Below, piece by piece: positions 15,376 to 23,200 of a stretch of 26,381 nucleotides of DNA. The notes below the pieces were generated by a model that saw only the letters and a list, made by a program, of their open reading frames with translations, searched no databases and was not told the origin of the DNA. This stretch comes from CAYWMP01 sp964459445 (GTDB lineage: Bacteria > Desulfobacterota > DSM-4660 > Desulfatiglandales > HGW-15). The first letter of the stretch is position 1, and each line of letters opens with the position of its first letter. The translations under genes and the position numbers were made by a program. The stretch covers positions 1-26,381 of the forward strand of contig CAYWMP010000073.1 in the NCBI GenBank assembly GCA_964459445.1, read 5' to 3'.

Positions 15376-17069
15376 AATTGATCGGCCGGAAGATAATCCA
15401 CCACGCGAAGATCTCGTCGTTCCTTGCCCTGTCCGTCCAAAAAAACAACCGTTGGCACGCCTTTGACCTCGTAATCCCGCAATAGCCGTTCATGACCCGG
15501 ATTGCCCTTTCTTGTGAGATCGACTTTTACCATGACAAAATCACGCTTCGTTTGCTTGACAACCTCAGGGTCATGAAAGGTGATCTCATCAAGTTCCCGG
15601 CAGGGCGCACACCAATCCGCATAGAAATCAATGATCAGAGGCTTTTCCAATCTCTTTGCCTCCGCCAAGACCGCCTCGGAATAGGGGTGCCAGGCAACCC
15701 CGGGACCTTGCATCACCCAGGAGCCTAGAAGCAGTGTCGCCATGACCAGCCCAACCACGCCGGCGCATGTCTTGAACCACTCGAAAGTACTGGAGCCCGC
15801 CTTTGTTCTATCTATCCATCCTAAATGGAGCCCCGCGGCCAAGGCTACGGCTGTCAACAGGAAAACCTCGATTGTTTTAGGCAAAATCGCTCGAACATAG
15901 TAAGCGGCCATCCCCACCAGAACCCATCCCATGAGTTTTCGCACCCACAACATCCACTCGCCTGAACGGGGAAGCTTATCGATGAGTCCTGAAAAGATAG
16001 CCAGAAAAAATAAGGGCAAGCCAAGACCCAGACTCAAGGTGAAAAAGATCAAAAATCCCCAAAAGACGCTCCCAAGACTGCCCACCCATGTGAGCAATCC
16101 CAGAATAAAAGGGCCGATACATGCCGAAGCCACAACCCCTAAAGTAAGGCCTATGAACAGGCTCCCAAAATAACCCGCGTAACTTTTTGAAGCCGCCTGG
16201 GTCAGGCCGGCCGGCAACCTCATTTCCCAAAATCCAAAGAGACTGGTGGCAAAAAAGAGCAGAATGGCTGCAACTGAAACGAGCACTATGGGGTTCTGGA
16301 GTAGGGTGCCCATGAGCCCACCCGTAAGCGCCGCGAAAACGCCCAACAAAGAGTTGGTGACCGCAATACCAATAATGTAGCAAAGCCCATGAACAACCAG
16401 CTTTCCCTTGCCGCTACCGCTCCGGCCTCCGAAATAGGAAACCGTTACAGGAATCAAGGGGTAGACACAGGGTGTCAGATTGAGGGCGATCCCGCCTGCA
16501 AAGACGCCCAGAAGCGTCAGGATAATGCCCAACCCGCGCAAAGGCCCAGGGTCCTCTGCCGCCGGTCCCGTCAATGTGAGTCCTGCCGGTGCACTGTCGG
16601 TGGGAAGGCCCTTTGCATGCCATTCAGGATATCCCTCTGGATAACGATAGACTTCTTTGTAACCAAGCTGTACGGCTACCCTAGCCGCCGAGTCGCTGCG
16701 GACTCATGCGAGGCCCGCTCAGTAAAACACAATGAAGCGGTTCTTATCCTCCCCGAGTAATGTCTCCAGTTCGCCTTTTTTCTGCCATCGAGACAACCAG
16801 GTGGGTTCGATTGGGAAATTCAAGGCGCCTTTAATGCTGCCCGTTCGGTACTCCCATGCTTGGCGTGTGTCTACAAGGAAAAGACTTCCGGGATCCTTTT
16901 CGTATCGCCCCTTCAGTTCCTCAAATTGAATGAGCCGGTAACCGCCACGGCTGGCTTCGGCTACCACATCATCCCACGTAGCCGTTTTAACCGCCGGAAC
17001 ACGGTTTGTGTACCATAGGGCGATAGCCGCGATAAGGATGGCCCCAATAGCTATGATGTTTTTTCTCAT
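15376..17069 (-). CDS. Rhodanese-DsbD (CcdA-thioredoxin) fusion selenoprotein with two UGA codons, 3' end in gap
   Basis: From the ATG at 17069 (AGGGG 8 nt upstream; a GTG at 17078 is also in frame), one frame runs to the gap if two UGAs are decoded. Order: membrane anchor (1-20), then a rhodanese domain (about 30-150) with LVDTRQAWEYRTGSIKGALN and FIVFY-U117-AGLA-U122. It goes on through the second UGA with SDSAARVAVQLGYKEVYRYP to EGYPEWHAKGLP. U117 is at the rhodanese catalytic Cys; U122 is where this subfamily often has a second Cys. Next is a CcdA-like membrane domain with Cys in TPCVYP (about 201) and ACIGP (about 317), then a thioredoxin domain with WCAPC (487-490). It should carry electrons across the membrane to a periplasmic rhodanese-like module. 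A normal caller would report two truncated proteins split at 16719. Confidence 0.85.
16672..16688 (-). promoter_or_regulatory. SECIS-like hairpin serving the second rhodanese UGA
   Basis: Minus strand GCGGCU-AGGGU-AGCCGU: five Watson-Crick pairs plus one G-U, 5-nt loop AGGGU. The loop starts 22 nt after the UGA at 16704-16706. The AGG loop start is shared with the hairpins of the other two UGA genes. Confidence 0.6.
16690..16705 (-). promoter_or_regulatory. SECIS-like hairpin serving the first rhodanese UGA
   Basis: Minus strand GAGUC-CGCAGC-GACUC, a perfect 5-bp stem. The loop starts exactly 19 nt after the UGA at 16719-16721, the same distance as I recall for the E. coli fdhF element. The loop lacks the AGG start of the other three, so the hairpin at 16672-16688 may serve both codons. 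Confidence 0.45.
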
Positions 17070-17080
17070 ACCGTTCACCC

Positions 17081-17145
17081 CTCAAGGTCTCTATGTTGAG
17101 ACCTTTGAAAATCGTGCAATTTCGCCGAAATTCTAGGTCTCAAAG
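17081..17145. repeat. Three mutually complementary GAGACCT segments (alternative hairpins)
   Basis: In transcript order (minus strand): GAGACCT (about 17142-17136), AGGTCTC (about 17104-17098) and GAGACCTT (17090-17083). The middle one can pair with either the first (long loop) or the third (8-bp stem, 6-nt loop). The third arm ends a few bases before the AGGGG ribosome binding site of the rhodanese-DsbD gene. The outer pair also looks like the small element at 3713-3751, so it may simply be a repeat insertion. Confidence 0.45.
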
Positions 17146-17595
17146 TTTTTCTTCTCGCTTTAACTTCATCATTAGAAAGTCTGCGCCCGAGCGAGACAGT
17201 CCCATATCTTCGGCCACATCAACAGGTTCCGATGAACCCCCTTGCTTGATATAGGAAATGACCTCGCTCTCCAATTCCTCCAACCAGTTTTCAAACAAAA
17301 CAAGCACTTCCGGATCAACCACAGCGGAGAGTTGTTTGGATTGTGCGACCTTATCCACCAGGTTCTGACACATTTGCGTTGGATCGACACCTTCGTCCAT
17401 GCATTCGGCCAGTCAGAGATGAACCAGGCTGGCCACTTTGTCGTCGCCTGAGTCCCCTGCCAAATCCATGACAAATTTAAGTCTCGCCTCTTCGTTCAGC
17501 AAAGGTAAGAGCTTCTTCATGATTTTTGAAATTGACGTCGCCGCGTCCTCAGGAGCCATGCTGTTTATTACTTTTTGGAGTTCATCAATGCTCAT
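17140..17595 (-). CDS. Novel selenoprotein candidate with winged-helix-like C terminus
   Basis: Reading through a UGA at 17413-17415 gives 151 residues. The N-terminal half is helical (MSIDELQKVINSM, ISKIMKKLLPLL). It is followed by DDKVASLVHL-U61-LAEC, giving a UxxxC pair. A second helical half (MCQNLVDKVAQ, LVLFENWLEELESEVISYI) ends in a tail PVDVAEDMGLSRSGADFLMMKL that looks like a helix-turn-helix/winged helix. The two halves are in the same frame with continuous protein-like sequence across the UGA. A stem-loop with loop AGGUG follows the UGA. The gene starts 17 nt after arsR, so it is co-transcribed. I do not recognise the family. A redox-responsive regulator or adaptor is a guess from the Sec motif plus the DNA-binding-like tail. 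Confidence 0.75.
17380..17399 (-). promoter_or_regulatory. SECIS-like hairpin of the novel UGA gene
   Basis: Minus strand: UGGA and CGA pair with UCG and UCCA across one bulged A, seven pairs in all, loop AGGUG. The loop starts 21 nt after the UGA at 17413-17415. A bulged base in the upper stem and a GG in the apical loop are both features of bacterial SECIS elements. Confidence 0.65.
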
Positions 17596-17612
17596 TTTTT
17601 CATCTCCGCAGT

Positions 17613-17948
17613 CTAGAAAGTTTGCCTCTTTGCCAAGAGATCCCCTGCGAGCATATCCAGGGCATCTAGGATATCCATGACCCGGGTGTCTGCAATTTCA
17701 TAGTAAATAAATGGGCCATTACGTTCCACATCAACCAAAAGCGCCCGCTTTAACTCTTTGAGATGATGCGACACAAGGGGCTGCGACAGATTTAGTTCCT
17801 CCACAATACGTGAAACGGACTTCTTTCCTTCGCTTACGCAAAGCAGTATGCGTAAGCGATTTTCATCCGATAGGCTTTTGGAAAGAAATGAAATTGCATC
17901 AAGCCCCAATGTCACCTTGAGGTCTTCCTTTGATCTAGGCTCCAACAA
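17613..17948 (-). CDS. ArsR-family transcriptional regulator
   Basis: A 111-residue winged-helix protein: LSDENRLRILLCVSEG (helices 2-3), recognition helix region LSQPLVSHHLKELKRALLV, and the wing VERNGPFIYYEI. It lacks the ELCVCDL metal-site motif of arsenic-type ArsR, and its single Cys (C37) cannot make an intrachain disulfide or persulfide bridge as in SqrR/BigR types. The signal it reads is therefore unknown. It is the first gene of the selenoprotein/rhodanese-DsbD run, 17 nt before the next gene, and probably represses its own operon. The likely promoter with an AT-rich inverted repeat is about 300 bp upstream, separated by a MITE-like insertion. Confidence 0.92.
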   Translation of the reverse strand: MLEPRSKEDLKVTLGLDAISFLSKSLSDENRLRILLCVSEGKKSVSRIVEELNLSQPLVSHHLKELKRALLVDVERNGPFIYYEIADTRVMDILDALDMLAGDLLAKRQTF

Positions 17949-17987
17949 CTAAACCCTCCACTGTACGAAATTCCCGACCATCAATTC

Positions 17988-18191
17988 GAGACCTCTGCAA
18001 AACAATCCCTTTTGCCCAATCTTCCGACTTCGCTAACCCGCCGTCGCCAAAGCTATGGCGTGGCAGGAGCTACGACGTGACAAGCTGCTTCTGACTCGGA
18101 TCTTAATCCTCAAAATACTTCGAGTATTCCTGTGGTTAAAATCCTCGTCTTCATTGACCTTGACCAAAATTGAGTATTTTGCAGAGGTCCC
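17988..18191. mobile_element. MITE-like element, 204 bp, with terminal inverted repeats
   Basis: The left end GAGACCTCTGCAAAA (17988-18002) and the right end TTTTGCAGAGGTCCC (18177-18191) are inverted repeats with one mismatch over 15 bp. The inside encodes nothing, with an internal AAATACTTCGAGTATT palindrome. No clean target-site duplication is visible. It lies between arsR and the promoter-like region at 18246-18296, so it would be part of the operon's 5' leader. Confidence 0.65.
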
Positions 18192-18245
18192 AATTTATCA
18201 ATCTCTCGTCAGGATTATTGCTCTCAAAATAGACTATAGTATACC

Positions 18246-18296
18246 TAAATAAACATATCAATATCTATTTATATATTTATTTTTGAGATGTGTCAA
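18246..18296 (-). promoter_or_regulatory. Sigma-70 promoter and operator-like repeat of the arsR operon
   Basis: On the minus strand TTGACA (18296-18291), a 17-bp spacer, and TATAAA (18273-18268): near-consensus. Immediately downstream an AT-rich imperfect inverted repeat (AAATA, ATAT, two bases, ATAT, TATTT-like; about 18247-18271) overlaps the -10 and start point, as ArsR-family operators often do. The predicted start near 18261 leaves a leader of about 310 nt that includes the MITE-like element. The rest of 18192-18408 shows nothing else that I can identify. Confidence 0.6.
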
Positions 18297-18408
18297 GATG
18301 AAATGAAGAATTAGAGGCATGAGATCACCTGAAATGAGGTTTGCTTTTGGGGATTGTGATTAGGAAATGGTCTGTTTCTATATCAAAGGGGGTTTCGCAA
18401 ATAAAGGG

Positions 18409-19854
18409 TTAGGATGCCTCCGAGATCCATCTCTTGAGGATTTCCCTGTCCTTCCCATTGATTGAGGTAAACCTCAAGCGATTGACGGAAGCCCCGTCAT
18501 GTTCTTCAAGGGATACAACTTTTGCGTAGATGTCGTCAAAGCAATGGGCGTCCATGCAAAAATCGAACATGAGTTTAATGTCTGTGAGGGGTTCTAGGGG
18601 TGATTTGACGGATGCGATGATCATTTCCTCGTTCAGGATGATTGTTTCCCCGGCCATGGCTTCACTCGTTACTTTTTTATCCATCACTTCCCAGCAATGA
18701 AAAGGCAGGCTAATCTCTACGCCCTCTTGAACCTCTGACGGGGCTTTCAACTGGATGTCGAATGGCGGCCCTATCGCGTTTACCGGATAATATACCAGAG
18801 GCTCCTTTAACCCTTTCATCATGACGCTACTAGGGACATCTGCGAATAACAAGTTTTTTACTGAGTTGTATGTGGATTCCCCAATGAGGACCTGCCCGCC
18901 GGTTGTGTTCGATTCAATCCGTGCCGCGGTATTCACGGCGCGGCCCACAATCCCGTACTTCATTCGCGTTTCAGAGCCGATATTTCCGACGATAACCCCG
19001 CCTGTATTTATGCCTATGCCCATTTCCAGGTAGGGATATCCCTGCGCCGTGAACTCCTTGTTCAGCTTCAGAAGTTCATTCTGCATGGCCAGCGCACAAG
19101 CGACTGCCCTCGGGGCATCATCATCGCGCTTCTCAGGAACCCCAAAGATGGCGAGTATCCCGTCCCCGATGATTTCATCAATGATGCCATCGTAATCCAG
19201 AATGATCTTAGACATCCCCTCCAGATAACGATTTAGTAGCTGTACTAATTCTTCGGGATCCCTTGTCTCGGAAAGGCTTGTAAACCCCCGAAGGTCCGAC
19301 ATCAAGATCGTTACGGTTTCCCTGCGGCCGCCGATCTTTCGCCCCTCAGGGGATTCGAGAATCTCATCAACCACCTTCTTGGAAAGATAACGACCAAAAG
19401 TCTCCCGTATGAAGTTGACCAGCCGTAATCGTTCCTTAGACACCCTGAATATGGTTCCGAGCATTTGTGAGCGTGAGGACACAATCTCTTTGATTTCGCT
19501 CGGGGCGTCCGGTGACAACTCAACCTCTGTCTCGGTCTCTTCCTGGCCCCGCAGTTTTCTGTTGGCCAGCGTTATGGCTTCCAGTGGTGTTATGATTTTT
19601 TTTGTAAGAAAACTCCTGAGGGTCACCATCATAAAGAGGATAATGATTCCGATGAGGATGATAATCCTCAGCGCGTAATAAAAAAGGTCGACCGCCCCCG
19701 AATCGGTTGTCGTTGCACGATAGATAAGAGACAATACAAGCAGGATTCCCTCGATAATCAGAATACGCCAAAACACGCCTCTCAAAAGGATTCTTTTAAC
19801 TGTTTGGTTACTGTTTTTGTGAGAATCGTCCCTAATTTTCTTTTTTGGTTTCAT
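18409..19854 (-). CDS. Membrane class III nucleotide cyclase with PilZ-like C-terminal domain
   Basis: A 481-residue protein. Two membrane helices (about 28-46 and 60-82) have a very short loop, so there is no sizeable periplasmic sensor. A HAMP-like linker (about 82-150) leads to a class III cyclase domain (about 175-350). Metal-binding Asp residues are D187 (LMSDLRGFTSLSE) and D231 (IIGDG). The transition-state Asn/Arg pair is in VNTAARIE (N308, R312). The two base-selecting positions are atypical: Glu227 replaces the usual Lys, and Gly301 stands where adenylate cyclases have Asp or Thr. The last 110 residues (EGVEISLPFHCW onward, ending RLRFTSINGKDREILKRWI) look like PilZ, a c-di-GMP-binding fold. 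It could link two cyclic nucleotide signals. Confidence 0.88.
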   Translation of the reverse strand: MKPKKKIRDDSHKNSNQTVKRILLRGVFWRILIIEGILLVLSLIYRATTTDSGAVDLFYYALRIIILIGIIILFMMVTLRSFLTKKIITPLEAITLANRKLRGQEETETEVELSPDAPSEIKEIVSSRSQMLGTIFRVSKERLRLVNFIRETFGRYLSKKVVDEILESPEGRKIGGRRETVTILMSDLRGFTSLSETRDPEELVQLLNRYLEGMSKIILDYDGIIDEIIGDGILAIFGVPEKRDDDAPRAVACALAMQNELLKLNKEFTAQGYPYLEMGIGINTGGVIVGNIGSETRMKYGIVGRAVNTAARIESNTTGGQVLIGESTYNSVKNLLFADVPSSVMMKGLKEPLVYYPVNAIGPPFDIQLKAPSEVQEGVEISLPFHCWEVMDKKVTSEAMAGETIILNEEMIIASVKSPLEPLTDIKLMFDFCMDAHCFDDIYAKVVSLEEHDGASVNRLRFTSINGKDREILKRWISEAS

Positions 19855-20249
19855 TTAGATCCCCATGTGATCTGGGTAAGAAACTGGCATTTTTTTGTCG
19901 TCGATACTACGGAATCCTTACTCTCCTTCGCCAGAATGCCCCACAGCTTGCCGTGGGGAGGCTTCACTTTTTTCTCAGAAAATTCCCGCAGGCTCCATAT
20001 GAAAATTCTAAAACGCTACGAGCATTTTCCCTATAAAAGGCGCTCACACCAAAATGGCTGAGACGAATTGATAACCTACAACTGTTTGAACACAATTCTG
20101 TTATACTTGTTAATGCTGTCTTTGGCTTGTTTTTTGCTTTATCAATCTCCTTTTAAATTAGTTGTGCATTGAAATCAATCAATAGTCTCTTTTCCATTTC
20201 ATCACTTCTAATTTAGACTTTCTTAAAAGAGGCTTTGGAGGATCTCCTC
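19855..20249. other. 395-bp divergent intergenic region
   Basis: No gene is supported. It contains a perfect 6-bp hairpin, CCCCAC-8-GTGGGG (about 19938-19957), and an AT-rich stretch from about 20090 that presumably holds promoters for the two divergent genes. I could not identify a convincing -35/-10 pair or sigma-54 site. Part of 20005-20045 weakly resembles repeat R1 (AATTCT, AA, CCTATAAAA) but its stem is poor. Confidence 0.5.
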
Positions 20250-23156
20250 GTGACCAAAAAACCGACCTATGAAGAATTGGAAAAGCGAATAAGGGAGTTT
20301 GAGACGAAGCCCCCTAATTTTAGTCCAGCCCATGATACTCGATTTAGTGAAAGGGAAGAGTCATATCGAAATCTTATTGAGCATCTCCCAGGCATAGTTT
20401 ATCGAGTTTTCATCAAGGAAAACAACAGAATGGAATTTTTTACCGACATGCTCTTTCCTATGACGGGATACACCGTCGATGAATTGGAAACCGGAGAAGT
20501 CTGCTCAATTGAACCTTTGATCTTGCCTGAAGATCGCTCCATCATCGCTGCCGCGGTGAAAAATGCCATATCTGAAGATGAACCGTTTGAAGTCGAGTAT
20601 CGTTTGAGGAAAAAAGACGGGGAAATTGTGTACTTTAGTGAAAGGGGAAGGCATGTAAAGGAACCTGAGGGGGAGCCTATATACATAGACGGTGTGATTC
20701 TAGATATAACCGCCCAAAAGAATGCGGAACAGGCTTTGAGGGAGACCCATGACGAACTTGAGCGAAGGGTGGAGGAACGCACCGCTGAGTTGTCTAGAGC
20801 CATTAGCGAACTGAAGCAGGAAATTGAGGAACGCAAAAGAGTGGTGGAATCCCTTCGAAAGAGCGAAGAGAAGTTTCAGAAACTCTTTCAAGCCAGTCCG
20901 GGTTGGATGGCTTTCACCTCTCTTAATGACGGTCGGTACATCGAAGTGAATGATGCATTTACAAGAGTTACCGGATTTCAACGTGATGACGTGATTGGCC
21001 GAAACGCCATAGAGATAGGCCTTTGGGAAAATCCCGATGACCGAACAGGCTTTGTCCAACTGGCTCAAGAAAAGGGTGGACTTCGAGAGCAGGAAGTCGT
21101 CTTCCTAAAGAAAAACGGCGAGCCCATTACGGTTCTTTGGTCCGCAGATGTCATCGACTTGGCCGGTGAACCCTGTCTTTTAAGTTCACTTATAGACATA
21201 ACCAGACGTAAAGAGGCTGAGCAGGCCCTGCTTGAGAGTGAGGAGCAACTTCGGTTGATCACGGACAACCTCCCAGTCCTTATCGCCTATATGGATTCAG
21301 ATTTGCGATACAGGTTTAACAACAAGACATACGAAGACTGGCTGGGTCAATCCCGCGAAGAAATCTGCGGAAAGCACCTGAAGGACATTTTGGGCAATGA
21401 AACCTTTGAGAGAATAAAACCTCATGCTCACAGGGCGCTTTTAGGACAGAAAGTAAACTATGAAACCATAGTACCGACAGAAACCGGTCAAGGCCGCTTT
21501 GTAAATACATCCCTCATTCCTCACGTTGGGGAGGAAGGAGAGGTCAAGGGCCTTTTCACATTGGTGACTGATATAACCGAGCGGAAACAGTATGAAGCGG
21601 CCCTCAAGGAGAGCGAGCTTAAGTACAAAGAACTATATGATGAATCGAAGAGGGCGGAAGAGGTTTATCGTTCACTTCTCCACACCTCGGCCGATGCCAT
21701 TGTCATCTACGATATGGAAGGAATCACGCAGTACGTTAATCCCTCTTTCACAGAGATTTTCGGCTGGCACTTGGATGAGCTGGAAGGAAAACGGATTCCC
21801 TTTGTCCCTGAGTCGGAGAGAAAAGCAACTATGGCAGGGATAAAAAGGATTATTGATCATGGCGAATCTATACAGGGTTTCGAAACAAAACGTTTTAGGA
21901 AAGATGGTCGTGTAATTAATGTGAGCATAAGTGGCTCTCGCTATAACGATCATGAAGGAAAACCCGCGGGAATGCTTGTCGTGATGAGGGACACCACCGA
22001 GAAAAGGAACCTTGAAATTCAACTTCGCCAAGCACAAAAACTGGAAGCCATTGGAACCTTGGCTGGCGGCATCGCCCATGACTTCAACAACATTCTTGGA
22101 ATCATTGTCGGTAATGCTGAATTGGCCGTTGACGACATTCCGGAGTGGAATCCGGCTCGCCATAATTTGGAGGAAGTGCGCAAAGCTTGCCTGCGCGGAA
22201 GGGATGTGGTGAGGCAAATACTCAGTTTCAGTCGCCAAAGCGATCAGAAACGTAAACCCGTGAAGCTCGCACCGATCATTAAGGATTCTTTGAAATTGCT
22301 CCGCTCTTCCATACCAACAACGATTGAAATACGCTTCAATGCCGTGAGTGAATCGGACACCGTGAATGCCGACCCTACCCAAATAAACCAGGTGCTTCTC
22401 AATCTCTGTACCAATGCCGCTCATGCCATGCATGAAAAGGGGGGGCTTTTGGAGGTAATCCTTGAAGACTTTAAAGCCTCCTATGAAGTGGATGCACAGC
22501 TTCTTGGTTTGGGCTCGGGGGATTACATAAAACTGACGGTACGGGATACAGGGCCTGGAATAAAAACAGAGCATCTGTCCAGGGTTTTCGACCCCTATTT
22601 CACAACAAAGGACGTAGGAGAAGGGTCCGGACTTGGGCTCTCGGTTGCCCGGGGAATCATCGAGAAGCACGGCGGGGTTATCACTGTAATGAGCGAGCCT
22701 GAAAAGGGTGCTACTTTCAACATAGTGTTCCCAACTATTGAAATTGAGGTTGAATCGGAATCTGAAACCCCTGAGTTGCTCCCAAAGGGCGACGAACGGA
22801 TTCTTTTTGTTGATGATGAAAAGGCGATGGTTGAAGCGCTTCATCCGATGCTGGAAAAACTGGGCTATACTGTGTCATCAAAAACCAGTAGCAATGAAGC
22901 CCTGCAAACATTCAAAGATAATCCTGATGCCTTTGACCTGGTCGTCACCGACATGACCATGCCCGATATGACAGGCGTTGAACTTGCAGAGGAGATTTTG
23001 GCTGTCAGGCCTGATACACCCATTATTCTCTGTACCGGATTTAGTGACAAGATAGATAAAGAAAGGGCTCAAGCGATAGGCGTGCGAATGTTGGTCATGA
23101 AACCTGTGGTTATGAGTGAATTGGCCAAAACCATCAGAAAGGTGCTAGGCAAATAA
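20250..23156 (+). CDS. Multi-PAS hybrid sensor histidine kinase with C-terminal receiver
   Basis: A 968-residue cytoplasmic protein from the GTG at 20250, chosen because GGAGG lies 8 nt upstream and the N terminus VTKKPTYEELEKRIREFE is a familiar opening of such kinases. A TTG at 20235 has its ribosome binding site too close. It has four PAS domains (about 40-160, 205-320, 330-445, 470-590). A coiled coil (DELERRVEERTAELSRAISELK) separates the first two. HisKA has His610 in LAGGIAHDFNNILG, and HATPase has DTGPGI and GEGSGLGLSVARG. A receiver with phospho-acceptor D901 (VVTDMTMPD) ends the protein. No membrane helices are seen, so it senses intracellular cues such as redox or small ligands. 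No regulator gene is adjacent, so its output is unknown. Confidence 0.93.
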   Translation: MTKKPTYEELEKRIREFETKPPNFSPAHDTRFSEREESYRNLIEHLPGIVYRVFIKENNRMEFFTDMLFPMTGYTVDELETGEVCSIEPLILPEDRSIIAAAVKNAISEDEPFEVEYRLRKKDGEIVYFSERGRHVKEPEGEPIYIDGVILDITAQKNAEQALRETHDELERRVEERTAELSRAISELKQEIEERKRVVESLRKSEEKFQKLFQASPGWMAFTSLNDGRYIEVNDAFTRVTGFQRDDVIGRNAIEIGLWENPDDRTGFVQLAQEKGGLREQEVVFLKKNGEPITVLWSADVIDLAGEPCLLSSLIDITRRKEAEQALLESEEQLRLITDNLPVLIAYMDSDLRYRFNNKTYEDWLGQSREEICGKHLKDILGNETFERIKPHAHRALLGQKVNYETIVPTETGQGRFVNTSLIPHVGEEGEVKGLFTLVTDITERKQYEAALKESELKYKELYDESKRAEEVYRSLLHTSADAIVIYDMEGITQYVNPSFTEIFGWHLDELEGKRIPFVPESERKATMAGIKRIIDHGESIQGFETKRFRKDGRVINVSISGSRYNDHEGKPAGMLVVMRDTTEKRNLEIQLRQAQKLEAIGTLAGGIAHDFNNILGIIVGNAELAVDDIPEWNPARHNLEEVRKACLRGRDVVRQILSFSRQSDQKRKPVKLAPIIKDSLKLLRSSIPTTIEIRFNAVSESDTVNADPTQINQVLLNLCTNAAHAMHEKGGLLEVILEDFKASYEVDAQLLGLGSGDYIKLTVRDTGPGIKTEHLSRVFDPYFTTKDVGEGSGLGLSVARGIIEKHGGVITVMSEPEKGATFNIVFPTIEIEVESESETPELLPKGDERILFVDDEKAMVEALHPMLEKLGYTVSSKTSSNEALQTFKDNPDAFDLVVTDMTMPDMTGVELAEEILAVRPDTPIILCTGFSDKIDKERAQAIGVRMLVMKPVVMSELAKTIRKVLGK

Positions 23157-23157
23157 G

Positions 23158-23183
23158 CGAGTTGGTACCAACAACCACACTCG
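23158..23183. other. Palindrome between convergent genes
   Basis: GTTGGTACCAAC (23161-23172) is a perfect 12-bp palindrome within a CGAGT/ACTCG inverted pair, in the 44-bp gap between the kinase and HgcAB-like genes. It could help end transcription from either side, but there is no U-run on either strand. Confidence 0.25.
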
Positions 23184-23200
23184 ACCCTGTTCAATCCTCC

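Noticed and set aside
17140..17142. UGA stop of the novel selenoprotein gene as another Sec codon
   Set aside because: The frame beyond it runs through the repeat element into non-protein-like sequence, and there is no suitable loop.
21672..22844. Long open frame (390 codons) on the strand opposite the PAS kinase
   Set aside because: It is antisense to strongly conserved HisKA/ATPase motifs and its product has no family features; it is a by-product of codon usage.
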